Positions 12,944-19,179 of a stretch of 20,102 bases of DNA are shown here, in pieces. The translations under genes and the position numbers were made by a program. Location of the stretch: assembly GCA_018896595.1 (NCBI GenBank), contig JAHIME010000089.1, forward strand, positions 1 to 20,102, in the 5' to 3' direction. Positions within the stretch are counted from its first letter, which is position 1. Each line of letters starts with the position of its first letter. The notes beneath the pieces were generated by a model that worked only from the letters and a program-made list of their open reading frames with translations, did no database searches and had not been told where the DNA came from. Source of the DNA: Patescibacteria group bacterium (lineage in GTDB: Bacteria; Patescibacteriota; Patescibacteriia; Patescibacteriales; VMTK01).

Positions 12944-13813
12944 ATGGCGAAAACAGATAAACAATACACCATCGGCATAGACATAGGCGGGACTAATATG
13001 AAGGCCATTCTTTTTGACGGCGAGAAAATAATAATGGATTATAAATTAGCAACTCCGAAAGACACTTTGGAGCACTTTATGATTATGCTGAACGCCTTGA
13101 TTGAGCCATTAGTTGATAAAGCTCGCAATGATAAAGTTAAAATTAAAGGCATAGGACTAGGAATCCCCGGCACCATAGATTATAAAGAGAAAAAAATATT
13201 AACTTGCAATAATGCGCATATAATTGACGGAGTAAAATTAGCCAGCCAACTTGAGGAGAAATTAGGCATGCAGGTGAGTATGGATCATGACGTTAGTTGC
13301 TTTTTGCGCGCGGAAATGAAATTAGGAGCGGGGCGGAAATATAATAATGCTTACGGCATAATAATCGGCACAGGCATCGGCGGCGCTTGGTGGTTTAATA
13401 GTGAAATTTATCAAGGCAGCCACGGCGGCGCCGGCGAGCCGGGCGAAATGGTGATTGACGTGGAAACAGGGCTTAGCCTTGAAGCGGCTTACCATAAGCT
13501 TACGCAAAATAATCCTGCCGCTTTGGCGGACGAAGCGTACAGAGGCGATGTTTTGGCGGAAAAAGTGTTTGAGGAAGTCGGCTATAATTTAGGAATAGCT
13601 TTTGCTAATATTGTTAATATAGTTGATCCGGAAGTAATTATCATCGGAGGCGGAGTAATTGAATCAAGCGATTTGTTTTTGTCAAAAATAAAAAAAATTA
13701 TGCGTGAATATATTCATTCAACTGAATCCAAAAAGATAAAAGTAATAAAAGGCAAGTTAGGCGAGCATGCCGGGGCGATTGGCGCGGCGCTGCTCATGGA
13801 ACATGGAACATAG
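12944..13813 (+). CDS. ROK-family sugar kinase (glucokinase-like)
   Basis: 289 residues. The actin-fold ATPase motifs are present: IGIDIGGTNMKAILFDG (phosphate 1), GIGLGIPGTID, HDVSCFLRAEMKLGAG, GTGIGGAW (phosphate 2), and VDPEVIIIGGGVI (adenosine). ROK enzymes phosphorylate glucose, N-acetylglucosamine or related sugars. The usual ROK zinc site CxCGxxGCxE is absent; the spot reads GEMVIDVETGLSLEAAY, leaving only the substrate-site GEPGE. The last residues MEHGT and the stop are encoded by the GGAACAT repeat, so the natural end may have been replaced. It lies downstream of the glycoside hydrolase and could process the released sugar, which is inference. Confidence 0.9.
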   Translation: MAKTDKQYTIGIDIGGTNMKAILFDGEKIIMDYKLATPKDTLEHFMIMLNALIEPLVDKARNDKVKIKGIGLGIPGTIDYKEKKILTCNNAHIIDGVKLASQLEEKLGMQVSMDHDVSCFLRAEMKLGAGRKYNNAYGIIIGTGIGGAWWFNSEIYQGSHGGAGEPGEMVIDVETGLSLEAAYHKLTQNNPAALADEAYRGDVLAEKVFEEVGYNLGIAFANIVNIVDPEVIIIGGGVIESSDLFLSKIKKIMREYIHSTESKKIKVIKGKLGEHAGAIGAALLMEHGT

Positions 13814-13896
13814 AACATGGAACAAGAAACAAAAAACATGCGGAGATTTGCGCATGTTTTTTATTTTTCGTTGCTTGTTTTATGTTCTTTGTTTTA
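13792..13896. repeat. Dispersed GGAACA(T) repeat, copy 2, with an inverted partner
   Basis: ATGGAACATGGAACATAGAAC runs over the ROK stop and ends in ACATGGAACAAGAAA, matching the copy at 836-862. The right side (13865-13896) reads, on the other strand, GGAGCATAAAACAAAGAAC, a decayed inverted version. The whole block can fold around the central terminator stem. Confidence 0.5.
13833..13860. terminator. Bidirectional terminator between ROK kinase and pilin 8
   Basis: AAAACATGCG (13833-13842) pairs perfectly with CGCATGTTTT (13851-13860) across an 8-nt loop, followed by T-runs on both strands. Confidence 0.9.
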
Positions 13897-14262
13897 TGCT
13901 CCAATTCCTTTAATGACAAAGTTTACCAGCGCGTAGGCGGAAAAAATAACAGCCAGCCCAAGCGTTGCCCAAATTAAAACATTTTTGCCTTTTTGCACTT
14001 GTTCCGCGTTTCCCGCGCTGGTCATCCACAAAAATCCGCCGTAGATAAACATCACCAAGGCAAGAGAGCCGACAATGCCCAATACGGCCTTAATAACGAG
14101 GCCGATAAGGATTTGGGGAGAAGTGTCAGGGAGAGGGTTGTTAAGGGAAACTGTGCCGGCCGTAGCGCTTGGTTGAGGATTAGTCTGGGTCGCAGCAGAC
14201 ACCGCTGAGGTCAGGATGATTAAAAGCGAAAAAAAAGATAGAAATAATATTATTCTCTTCAT
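13894..14262 (-). CDS. T4SS_pilin family protein, pilin 8
   Basis: 122 residues from the ATG at 14262; the frame extends to a GTG at 14286, but MKRIILFLSFF gives the cleaner signal peptide (ending near VSAAT). A linker rich in Thr, Pro and Ser (TQTNPQPSATAGTVSLNNPLPDTSP) leads to helix 1 (about 49-70), loop YGGFLWMTSAGNAEQVQKGKN, and helix 2 (about 88-115). It is the only minus-strand paralogue and has the most proline-rich linker. It stands alone between two terminators, with its own likely promoter at 14302-14330, so it is probably regulated separately. Confidence 0.85.
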   Translation of the reverse strand: MKRIILFLSFFSLLIILTSAVSAATQTNPQPSATAGTVSLNNPLPDTSPQILIGLVIKAVLGIVGSLALVMFIYGGFLWMTSAGNAEQVQKGKNVLIWATLGLAVIFSAYALVNFVIKGIGA

Positions 14263-14301
14263 ATTATTAATACAAGTTATTAACACAGATCTTATATTTA
14301 A

Positions 14302-14330
14302 ATTTTAGCATTATTTTAATAAATAAAAAA
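14302..14330 (-). promoter_or_regulatory. Possible extended -10 promoter of pilin 8
   Basis: On the minus strand TGC precedes TAAAAT (14302-14307), with a weak T-rich -35 (14325-14330) 17 bp upstream. The -35 coincides with the U-tract of the terminator just upstream. Confidence 0.4.
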
Positions 14331-14366
14331 GGGGCGTTGAGTTATTTTGTAGTAACTCGCCCCTTT
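14328..14366 (-). terminator. Terminator of the SPFH/membrane protein unit
   Basis: Read on the minus strand, AAAGGGGC pairs with GCCCCTTT and GAGTTA with TAACTC inside it, followed by TTTTTTATTT. Confidence 0.9.
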
Positions 14367-14396
14367 AAGTCGTGGATATTGGTTTATCTACGACTT
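14367..14396 (-). promoter_or_regulatory. Hairpin over the stop codon of the membrane protein gene
   Basis: AAGTCGTGGATA and TATCTACGACTT pair over 12 bp with one mismatch around a 6-nt loop. It covers the TAA stop and abuts the terminator hairpin, giving two stacked stems at the mRNA end. A stability or processing role is likely. Confidence 0.5.
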
Positions 14397-15052
14397 TTTA
14401 CTCTATATTTGAGTTGGAGCGTTTCATCGCTCCATACTCTTGCAATTTCCCCCCTTTCGTTGGCCGTAGTTATTGTAAACTCCATCATCTGGCCATTATA
14501 TGATGGATTATTAAAGTACTTATTGCCACCCTCGTATTCCACCCAAAAACCCTTTGTGGCGAAATAGTAGATGGTATCTCCCGTATAAACTCTAAAAAAA
14601 TCCTGTTTTACGGGAGTTATTTTAAAGGTCATCCATGTGATGTCGCGCGGTGGCGGTTGCGGTGTTTGTTGTTGCTCTTGCATTTTTAGCTCTTTAACAT
14701 TAAATCCGGGACAGATTGCGGTAATGGCTGTCATTAAAAATGCGAAAGCACAAAAATATATAGATATTTTTTTTGCAATTTTTGTTGATACATTTCCCTC
14801 TGTCCATGCACTAATACCAATAATGGTAATTGCAAAAATTGCAATCCAATACCACCTGGAAAGCAAAACATTTTCTCCGAAAAACTTCGAAGAAAAAATG
14901 GTTATCAGCGCCAAGGTTAAAAGATTGATAGCGATAATAACTATCATCTTTTTACCTTTCGCGTCATTTTTTGTGCTTTCGGCAGATTGTTGAGTTATGA
15001 TTTTTTCCGGTTCACTACCCAGTTCCAAATCTCTTAAAGGTTTTGTAGACAT
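14384..15052 (-). CDS. Membrane protein of unknown function, partner of the SPFH protein
   Basis: 222 residues. A polar, charged N-terminus (1-34) is followed by three transmembrane helices (about 35-53, 65-82 and 94-114), a glutamine/proline linker (QEQQQTPQPPPRD) and a C-terminal domain of about 85 residues rich in aromatic and beta-forming residues (ITWMTFKITPVKQDFFRVYTGDTIYYFATKGFW in part). I do not recognise the family. The gene starts 9 bp after the SPFH gene with a good AAGGAG site, so the two are co-translated and may form a complex, as the membrane partners NfeD or HflC do with other SPFH proteins. It is not NfeD-like in sequence. Confidence 0.75.
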   Translation of the reverse strand: MSTKPLRDLELGSEPEKIITQQSAESTKNDAKGKKMIVIIAINLLTLALITIFSSKFFGENVLLSRWYWIAIFAITIIGISAWTEGNVSTKIAKKISIYFCAFAFLMTAITAICPGFNVKELKMQEQQQTPQPPPRDITWMTFKITPVKQDFFRVYTGDTIYYFATKGFWVEYEGGNKYFNNPSYNGQMMEFTITTANERGEIARVWSDETLQLKYRVKSRR

Positions 15053-15061
15053 ATTTTCTCC

Positions 15062-16135
15062 TTATGTGTTGTCCGGCTTTTTAAAGGTGGATATACCCGC
15101 CGCAAATTGGGCGCCAACACCTGCAATACCGCTACCGTTATCAATAATAACGGAACTTTTGCCTTCTCCTACCTTGTTCCATTTATTCATTTGGACAAGA
15201 TAATCAGTTACTTTATTTGCATCTAGTCCGTCCACAGCAGTTATTTTGCCGATTTGTTCATGTATACCTTCACCTTCCAATATTAGGGCTTCTCTTTTCC
15301 CTTGGGCGGTTATAATAGTTGCTTCTTTTAGGCCTTCTGCTTTAGTGATCGCGGTTTGTTTCTCAATTTTAGCCGCTTCCAATTCTTTATCCGCCTTCAT
15401 AATTTTTTCTCGTGTTTCAATCACACTTTGTGGAAAAATTATGTCGGAAATAGTTATGCGTTTAATGTAAACACCCCATTCATTAATTATCTGTTTCCAA
15501 TCATCAGTTTCCTGGGGGTCTTTTTTGGTCGCCGGTAAATTTCCGTTTTTGTCTGCCACTTCTTCATTTAAAATTCTACCCAAGTCAAATTGCACCTTAA
15601 GCCTATTGGCTTCATCCATAGTATATGACGCAAGATAACTTCTAATAGTGCCATCCATTCTTTCTTCTATAATTTTAAAGATATCCTCTGCGTTATAAGT
15701 CGCTTTGAACGCGTCGACTATTTGAAAATACACGAAAGCAATTAGCGGAGCAGAGCTATCCTTAAAATCAACATTACCGCCGCCGTAACCTTCTTTAACC
15801 GATTCGTCCATATAGAGTTTCATAATCTGATCACCCATATAAACATTGGCATATACTCGCATCCAGTTAAAGAAAGGAAATCGGAAATGCAACCCCGGTT
15901 TCCATTCAGCCATATGTCTTCCGAATAATTGAATCATCCAAATTCTTTTTTCAGGTGTTTGTTCCCAGCCGGCATATAGAGTGAAACCGGCAATAACAAC
16001 CCAAAAGAAAAAAAATAAAAATACCAATTTCCAATTGCTGGCCATAAAACTTATTGTAAATGCCAATAACAAAGAAAAGATAAATGTTAAGATGCCGTAA
16101 ACCGCCCAAATTTTTTTCTCGCTCCAATTTTTCAT
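15062..16135 (-). CDS. SPFH/band-7 (stomatin/prohibitin-like) membrane scaffold protein
   Basis: 357 residues. Two N-terminal transmembrane helices (about 11-31 and 36-55) precede the band-7 domain (about 62-260; RIWMIQLFGRHMAEWKPGLHF starts it, and SYTMDEANRLKVQFDLGRILNE and GVYIKRITISDIIFPQSV are typical). A charged coiled coil (about 253-300, AKIEKQTAITKAEGLKEATI) and a glycine-rich tail complete it. Such proteins form cage-like oligomers that organise membrane microdomains or regulate proteases. The domain has an insertion with KEGYGGGNVDFKDSSAP after the second strand. The gene has a strong ribosome binding site (AAGGGGGAT) and an unusually long structured leader. Confidence 0.9.
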   Translation of the reverse strand: MKNWSEKKIWAVYGILTFIFSLLLAFTISFMASNWKLVFLFFFFWVVIAGFTLYAGWEQTPEKRIWMIQLFGRHMAEWKPGLHFRFPFFNWMRVYANVYMGDQIMKLYMDESVKEGYGGGNVDFKDSSAPLIAFVYFQIVDAFKATYNAEDIFKIIEERMDGTIRSYLASYTMDEANRLKVQFDLGRILNEEVADKNGNLPATKKDPQETDDWKQIINEWGVYIKRITISDIIFPQSVIETREKIMKADKELEAAKIEKQTAITKAEGLKEATIITAQGKREALILEGEGIHEQIGKITAVDGLDANKVTDYLVQMNKWNKVGEGKSSVIIDNGSGIAGVGAQFAAGISTFKKPDNT

Positions 16136-16160
16136 ATCATCCCCCTTTTATTTAATTTTC

Positions 16161-16256
16161 AAGGTCCGACAAAGTCGAACCTTATTATCCTTTCGCCTTT
16201 TACCGCGTAATGTTTATTTACGCGATGAAAAGCAAAAGGATATAAGACCGACTTTG
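16161..16256 (-). promoter_or_regulatory. Long structured 5' leader of the SPFH gene
   Basis: The 87 bases 16170-16256 fold into one hairpin with arms of about 40 nt. The inner part TCCTTTCGC...CGCGTAA / TTACGCG...AAAAGGA and the outer part CAAAGTCG / CGACTTTG pair with few mismatches. A second hairpin, AAGGTCCGAC/GTCGAACCTT (16161-16183), uses the proximal arm and lies just before the ribosome binding site, so the two folds exclude each other. This looks like a switchable leader, though no known riboswitch core is apparent. Confidence 0.6.
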
Positions 16257-16263
16257 ATATTTT

Positions 16264-16292
16264 ACAATAGCATAAAATAAAAAAATCGTCAA
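16264..16292 (-). promoter_or_regulatory. Promoter of the SPFH operon
   Basis: On the minus strand TTGACG (16287-16292), a 17-bp spacer, then TATTGT (16264-16269) with TGC in front. The -35 overlaps the 3' arm of the terminator hairpin of the upstream gene. Confidence 0.8.
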
Positions 16293-16310
16293 CCTGCGTG
16301 ACGAATTTTT
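16274..16310 (-). terminator. Terminator of the AbiE-like pair, overlapping the next promoter
   Basis: TCGTCA (16286-16291) and TGACGA (16299-16304) pair, extended by A/T pairs, around a 7-nt loop; a T-run follows on the minus strand (16274-16285). Its arm contains the -35 box of the SPFH promoter. Confidence 0.75.
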
Positions 16311-16333
16311 TACTAATATTAAATATATTTATA

Positions 16334-16954
16334 TTATTTATTGCTGTATTTTTTTACTTTGTCTATTAAAAAATTTTCAACTTGCTTAAAATCAATCCGG
16401 TTATTATTTTTAAAAATAATCGGCTCTACTTCTATATCGTCAAAATAAATCAGGCTTTTTAAGATTAAATTAGTGTCCAATTCAGGCATCATTTTATTAG
16501 ACAGTTTTAATAATTTGTCCAAAGAAATAATATTTAAAATAAAATATAAATCAATATAATCTTTATTGCTGGCCCGGCTTGTTATCGCTGATAACTTCAT
16601 ACAGCCGATATCTTCCATGGAGGCAAGTTTTATATTTTCTTCTTCAATCAATCTTCTGTTTAGTTTGTATTCGTAGGCGATAAAACTTAATTTAACGCCG
16701 TTAATGAAAGCGTATAAAGTATTTTTTTCTTCATGCGTTTTTAATATTTTGCCGCCTTTAAATGTTTCTTTAATTTTATCGTAAAGTTTTTTAGTGTCAA
16801 TATCTTTTGGTGAAAAAAAATCAAAATCAATACTGCCGCGGTGGCCTAATTGCAAAGCCAAAGCCGTGTCGCCGGCTAAATAAAAATCTTTTTTAAAATC
16901 TTTTAAAAGCGGCAGTATGGCCGATCTTTTTTTGTTTAAAATATTATAAAACAT
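16334..16954 (-). CDS. AbiEii-type nucleotidyltransferase, toxin of an AbiE-like pair
   Basis: 206 residues from the ATG at 16954. The open frame reaches 17008, but only this ATG, 2 bp behind the antitoxin stop, gives the family start. The signature is clear: FYLAGDTALALQLGHRGSIDFDFF (24-47, quoted in part; DxD metal site Asp43/Asp45) and SNKDYIDLYFIL, the KDxxD motif. The first motif reads GD where AbiEii enzymes usually have GG or GS. Family toxins add nucleotides to tRNA acceptor ends or otherwise block translation, giving phage defence or plasmid stability. The toxin and the upstream small gene form a typical two-gene cassette. Confidence 0.85.
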   Translation of the reverse strand: MFYNILNKKRSAILPLLKDFKKDFYLAGDTALALQLGHRGSIDFDFFSPKDIDTKKLYDKIKETFKGGKILKTHEEKNTLYAFINGVKLSFIAYEYKLNRRLIEEENIKLASMEDIGCMKLSAITSRASNKDYIDLYFILNIISLDKLLKLSNKMMPELDTNLILKSLIYFDDIEVEPIIFKNNNRIDFKQVENFLIDKVKKYSNK

Positions 16955-16956
16955 AT

Positions 16957-17220
16957 TTATTTGATTCTTTTGGTTTTCGCGGGCTTTATGCCAAATAATA
17001 TTGACCAATAATTTAATGATTTTTTATTCCACTCGCTTGGCAAAGCATCAGCTATAGCGTTTTTTATTTCCCTTTTTGAATATTTTTCAAAAAGCCAATT
17101 TGTCGCTTTTTTAGATCCTAAATTAAGGATATTTGCGATTATCCTTTTTTTATTCTTTTTAAGATCTAATTTATTTGTATTGTATGACCATAAAAATGGC
17201 TTTACATATTTCGGTATCAT
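16957..17220 (-). CDS. Small AbiE-associated protein (DUF6922-like), probable antitoxin
   Basis: 87 residues, lysine-rich, helical, with FLWSYNTNKLDLKKNKKRIIANILNLG near the start (quoted in two overlapping parts: FLWSYNTNKLD and KRIIANILNLG) and WLFEKYSKREIKNAI and WNKKSLNYWSILFGI later. This pattern is that of short proteins encoded directly before AbiEii nucleotidyltransferases. It probably neutralises the toxin or represses the promoter, although it lacks the full winged-helix/AbiEi domain. Its stop is 2 bp from the toxin start, so the two are tightly coupled. Confidence 0.75.
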   Translation of the reverse strand: MIPKYVKPFLWSYNTNKLDLKKNKKRIIANILNLGSKKATNWLFEKYSKREIKNAIADALPSEWNKKSLNYWSILFGIKPAKTKRIK

Positions 17221-17265
17221 ATTATTATTTTTGCATAAAACAGTTAAAAATACAATATGATTGTT

Positions 17266-17973
17266 CTACGCGGCAATTATTTTTTTACTGTGTTTTTCCC
17301 GCCATTTTTCTATTTCTTTATGGTTGCCGGATAATAAAACCTTGGGCACTCGCAATTTTTTTTCGTTTGCTTCAAAAATTTCCGGGCGCGTGTATTGCGG
17401 ATATTCTAAAACTCCGGGAACGGCGTGCGATTCATATTCGGCGCTTTCCGCGTTGCCCAATACGCCGGGCAAAAGGCGCGTTACTGAATCAACAATCGCC
17501 ATTGCCGGAATTTCTCCGCCGGTTAAAACATAATCTCCGATTGAAATTTCCTCGTCAACGAATTTTTTAACCCGCTCATCCACCCCTTCGTATCTGCCGC
17601 AGATTAAAATTATTTCATCCAATTTTGAATACTTTTTCGCCATCTGCTGATTCCATGTTTTACCTTTGGCAGACAGAAGAATGGTTTTAGTATTATGTAT
17701 TAAGTATTTAGTATTATGGGAATTTTTTTTATCCATTAATACATTATACTTTATACTTGATACAGCATTGTGTATCGGTTCAACCTTCATTACCATTCCG
17801 GCTCCTCCGCCATAAGGGGTATCATCAACTGTTTTGTGCTTATCGGCTGTCCAGTCGCGCAAATCATGTATTTTAATTTTAATCAGTTTGTTTTCTTGCG
17901 CGCGCTTAAGAATGCTCTCGTTAAAGTAAGAGTCAAATATATCGGGGAAGATTGTGACGATATGAAAAGTCAT
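17266..17973 (-). CDS. trmD: tRNA (guanine37-N1)-methyltransferase
   Basis: 235 residues. The SPOUT-knot motifs are all present: FHIVTIFPDIFDSYF, YGGGAGMVMK (54-63), ILICGRYEGVDERV (122-135), ISIGDYVLTGGE (143-154) and LPGVLGN (168-174). TrmD methylates G37 of tRNAs to prevent +1 frameshifting. Between the YGGG and CGRYEG halves there is a low-complexity insertion of about 15-20 residues (about 75-95, KYNVLMDKKNSHNTKYLIHN) encoded by a TAATACTTAATAC-like repeat. It belongs with rpsP and the KH gene, but rimM is missing and a hairpin element separates it from them. Confidence 0.96.
   Translation of the reverse strand: MTFHIVTIFPDIFDSYFNESILKRAQENKLIKIKIHDLRDWTADKHKTVDDTPYGGGAGMVMKVEPIHNAVSSIKYNVLMDKKNSHNTKYLIHNTKTILLSAKGKTWNQQMAKKYSKLDEIILICGRYEGVDERVKKFVDEEISIGDYVLTGGEIPAMAIVDSVTRLLPGVLGNAESAEYESHAVPGVLEYPQYTRPEIFEANEKKLRVPKVLLSGNHKEIEKWREKHSKKIIAA
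17690..17765. repeat. Repeat-like TATTA/AGTATT insertion inside trmD
   Basis: GTATTAAGTATTTAGTATTATG and its near-inverse ACATTATACTTTATACTTGAT flank a T-run. The segment keeps the trmD frame and adds a Lys/Asn/Tyr/His-rich stretch lacking in other TrmD enzymes. It resembles an intergenic repeat that entered a tolerant loop. Confidence 0.5.
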
Positions 17974-17982
17974 ATTTTAATT

Positions 17983-18143
17983 GGGCCTGTCGCCAAATGC
18001 GCTTTTGTAGCGAAATTGGCAAAATTCGAGATAAATTTTTTAAAAAACTTTGAGGTTTATATGGAATATAAGCAGAAAAGGTTTTTAAAAAATTTAGCCG
18101 AATTTTGAAAATTGCAGCCAAAATGGTATTTGGCGACAGGCCC
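17983..18143. repeat. 161-bp near-palindromic MITE-like element
   Basis: GGGCCTGTCGCCAAAT (17983-17998) is repeated perfectly in inverted orientation at 18128-18143. Inside, the arms remain complementary (about three quarters of positions) almost to the centre near 18062, including the shared AAATTTTTTAAAAA. No target duplication is clear. It sits 9 bp upstream of trmD, so the trmD mRNA would start with or contain the structure. A related end occurs at 125-140. It has no transposase and would be mobilised in trans if at all. Confidence 0.75.
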
Positions 18144-18150
18144 TGCAACA

Positions 18151-18178
18151 CAAAGCCACAGAATTTTCTGTGGCTTTG
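18151..18178. terminator. Perfect 12-bp hairpin behind the KH gene
   Basis: CAAAGCCACAGA (18151-18162) pairs perfectly with TCTGTGGCTTTG (18167-18178) across a 4-nt loop. Neither side has a strong T-run, so termination may be partial or the hairpin may be a processing or stabilising stem. Confidence 0.5.
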
Positions 18179-18201
18179 CGAATATTTAATTTATTTTTTG
18201 T

Positions 18202-18522
18202 TTAGATTTTTAAGTCATCAACGCTTGAAGTGTCAATGTCTTCATTCCTTCTGCTTGGCCTTCGGGATCCTTCCGGCTCATAGATCTTTAAATTAATGCG
18301 AGCTTGATTTTTAGCTCCAATAATTTTTAATAAAGTTCTGATAGCCTGGGCAGTCTGGCCTCTTCGGCCGATAACATAACCCATGTCGGACGGGTCGATT
18401 TTTAATGTTAATAAAACGCCCATTTCGTCCACTGTTCTTTCCGCTGATACTTTGTCAGGGTTGCTGACAATGGCTTTAACGATGTACTCTAAAAATTCTT
18501 TGTCTTTGACAGCTTGCTCCAT
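18202..18522 (-). CDS. khpA: KH-domain RNA-binding protein (KhpA/YlqC-like)
   Basis: 106 residues, slightly longer than usual because of a basic, Ser/Asp-rich tail (GSRRPSRRNEDIDTSSVDD). The single KH domain holds DMGYVIGRRGQTAQAIRTLL with the GRRG loop (52-55). KhpA binds RNA and partners with KhpB/Jag in other bacteria, affecting cell division and small-RNA function. Its place between rpsP and trmD is the conserved one in many bacteria, and it has its own promoter overlapping the rpsP stop. Confidence 0.92.
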   Translation of the reverse strand: MEQAVKDKEFLEYIVKAIVSNPDKVSAERTVDEMGVLLTLKIDPSDMGYVIGRRGQTAQAIRTLLKIIGAKNQARINLKIYEPEGSRRPSRRNEDIDTSSVDDLKI

Positions 18523-18625
18523 AGTTTTTCTTCTTCTTCCAAATTGACTATTAAATTATTACATCCAGTCAGATTTGAAAGAGCTCTTAATTATTAACTG
18601 CCCCATTGTTAAAGGGTTCTATTAT

Positions 18626-18653
18626 AGTATACAATAAATTTTTAATTTGTCAA
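18626..18653 (-). promoter_or_regulatory. Promoter of the KH gene
   Basis: On the minus strand TTGACA (18648-18653) lies in the last codons of rpsP and TATACT (18626-18631) follows after 16 bp. It gives a leader of about 100 nt before the KH gene. Confidence 0.7.
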
Positions 18654-18992
18654 TATGCTTTGTTCCGGTTCTGTCTCCTTCGCTTTTATTTCGTCTTTTT
18701 TGCCTGGCTTAGCCGCTTTTTTCTTTTCCCCCGGCTTTGAAGCGGTTACTTTTTTTCCTTCAATAATCTTTTTTTCAATTAAAAGGTTATTAACCGTAGG
18801 AGACATTTGCGCTCCTTTGCTCAGCCAGTATTTAATTTTATCGTTTTTCGCCTGCAGTTGTTTTGTAAATGGATTGTACGAGCCCAAAATTTCCAGCGCG
18901 CGGCCATAAGGATCCTTTGTTTTTTCCGAGATTATTAGGCGGTAAAGCGGCTGATTTTTTTTTCCTATTCTTGATAATCTTATTGTTAGCAT
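18642..18992 (-). CDS. rpsP: 30S ribosomal protein S16
   Basis: 116 residues. MLTIRLSRIGKKNQPLYRLIISEK and LEILGSYNPFTKQ, then IKYWLSKGAQMSPTVNNLL, are the S16 core (quoted in parts; about residues 1-75). A lysine-rich tail of about 40 residues (KPGEKKKAAKPGKKDE) follows, as in many S16 proteins with extended C-termini. S16 helps assemble the 30S body. It opens the rpsP-KH-trmD set and has a consensus promoter. Confidence 0.97.
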   Translation of the reverse strand: MLTIRLSRIGKKNQPLYRLIISEKTKDPYGRALEILGSYNPFTKQLQAKNDKIKYWLSKGAQMSPTVNNLLIEKKIIEGKKVTASKPGEKKKAAKPGKKDEIKAKETEPEQSILTN

Positions 18993-19033
18993 AATTTAAA
19001 TATTTAGTGCGTTAATAAATTAACTCTTTTAGA

Positions 19034-19062
19034 ATATTAGCTTATTATCATTCTAATGTCAA
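19034..19062 (-). promoter_or_regulatory. Promoter of rpsP
   Basis: On the minus strand TTGACA (19057-19062), a 17-bp spacer and TAATAT (19034-19039). It lies directly behind the tRNA cluster. Confidence 0.8.
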
Positions 19063-19070
19063 CTAGCTTG

Positions 19071-19096
19071 CCCTGCGGAGCATTGGCGAAGCAGGG
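19071..19096. terminator. Hairpin at the end of the tRNA cluster
   Basis: CCCTGC (19071-19076) pairs with GCAGGG (19091-19096), with further short pairing inside. There is no T-run, so it may be a processing stem or weak terminator between tRNA-Gly and the rpsP promoter. Confidence 0.4.
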
Positions 19097-19167
19097 AGCG
19101 GGTAACGGGAATCGAACCCGTGTTTTCAGGTTGGAAACCTGACATAATACCATTATACTATACCCGC
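19097..19167 (-). tRNA. tRNA-Gly (UCC)
   Basis: Acceptor GCGGGTA/TACCCGC, anticodon stem TCAGG/CCTGA with loop TTTCCAA (anticodon TCC), discriminator U, no CCA. Last gene of the five-tRNA cluster. Confidence 0.96.
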
Positions 19168-19179
19168 TTATATTTTGTT

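Noticed and set aside
16955..17008. Longer AbiEii start overlapping the antitoxin by 52 bp
   Set aside because: The extra 18 residues are not family-like, and the ATG at 16954 gives the usual start with 2-bp spacing behind the antitoxin stop.
17770..18151. Two overlapping reading frames of 112 and 72 codons on opposite strands
   Set aside because: Both run across the trmD start and the 161-bp inverted repeat; their residues simply reflect the palindrome and the trmD reverse frame, and no family resemblance is visible.
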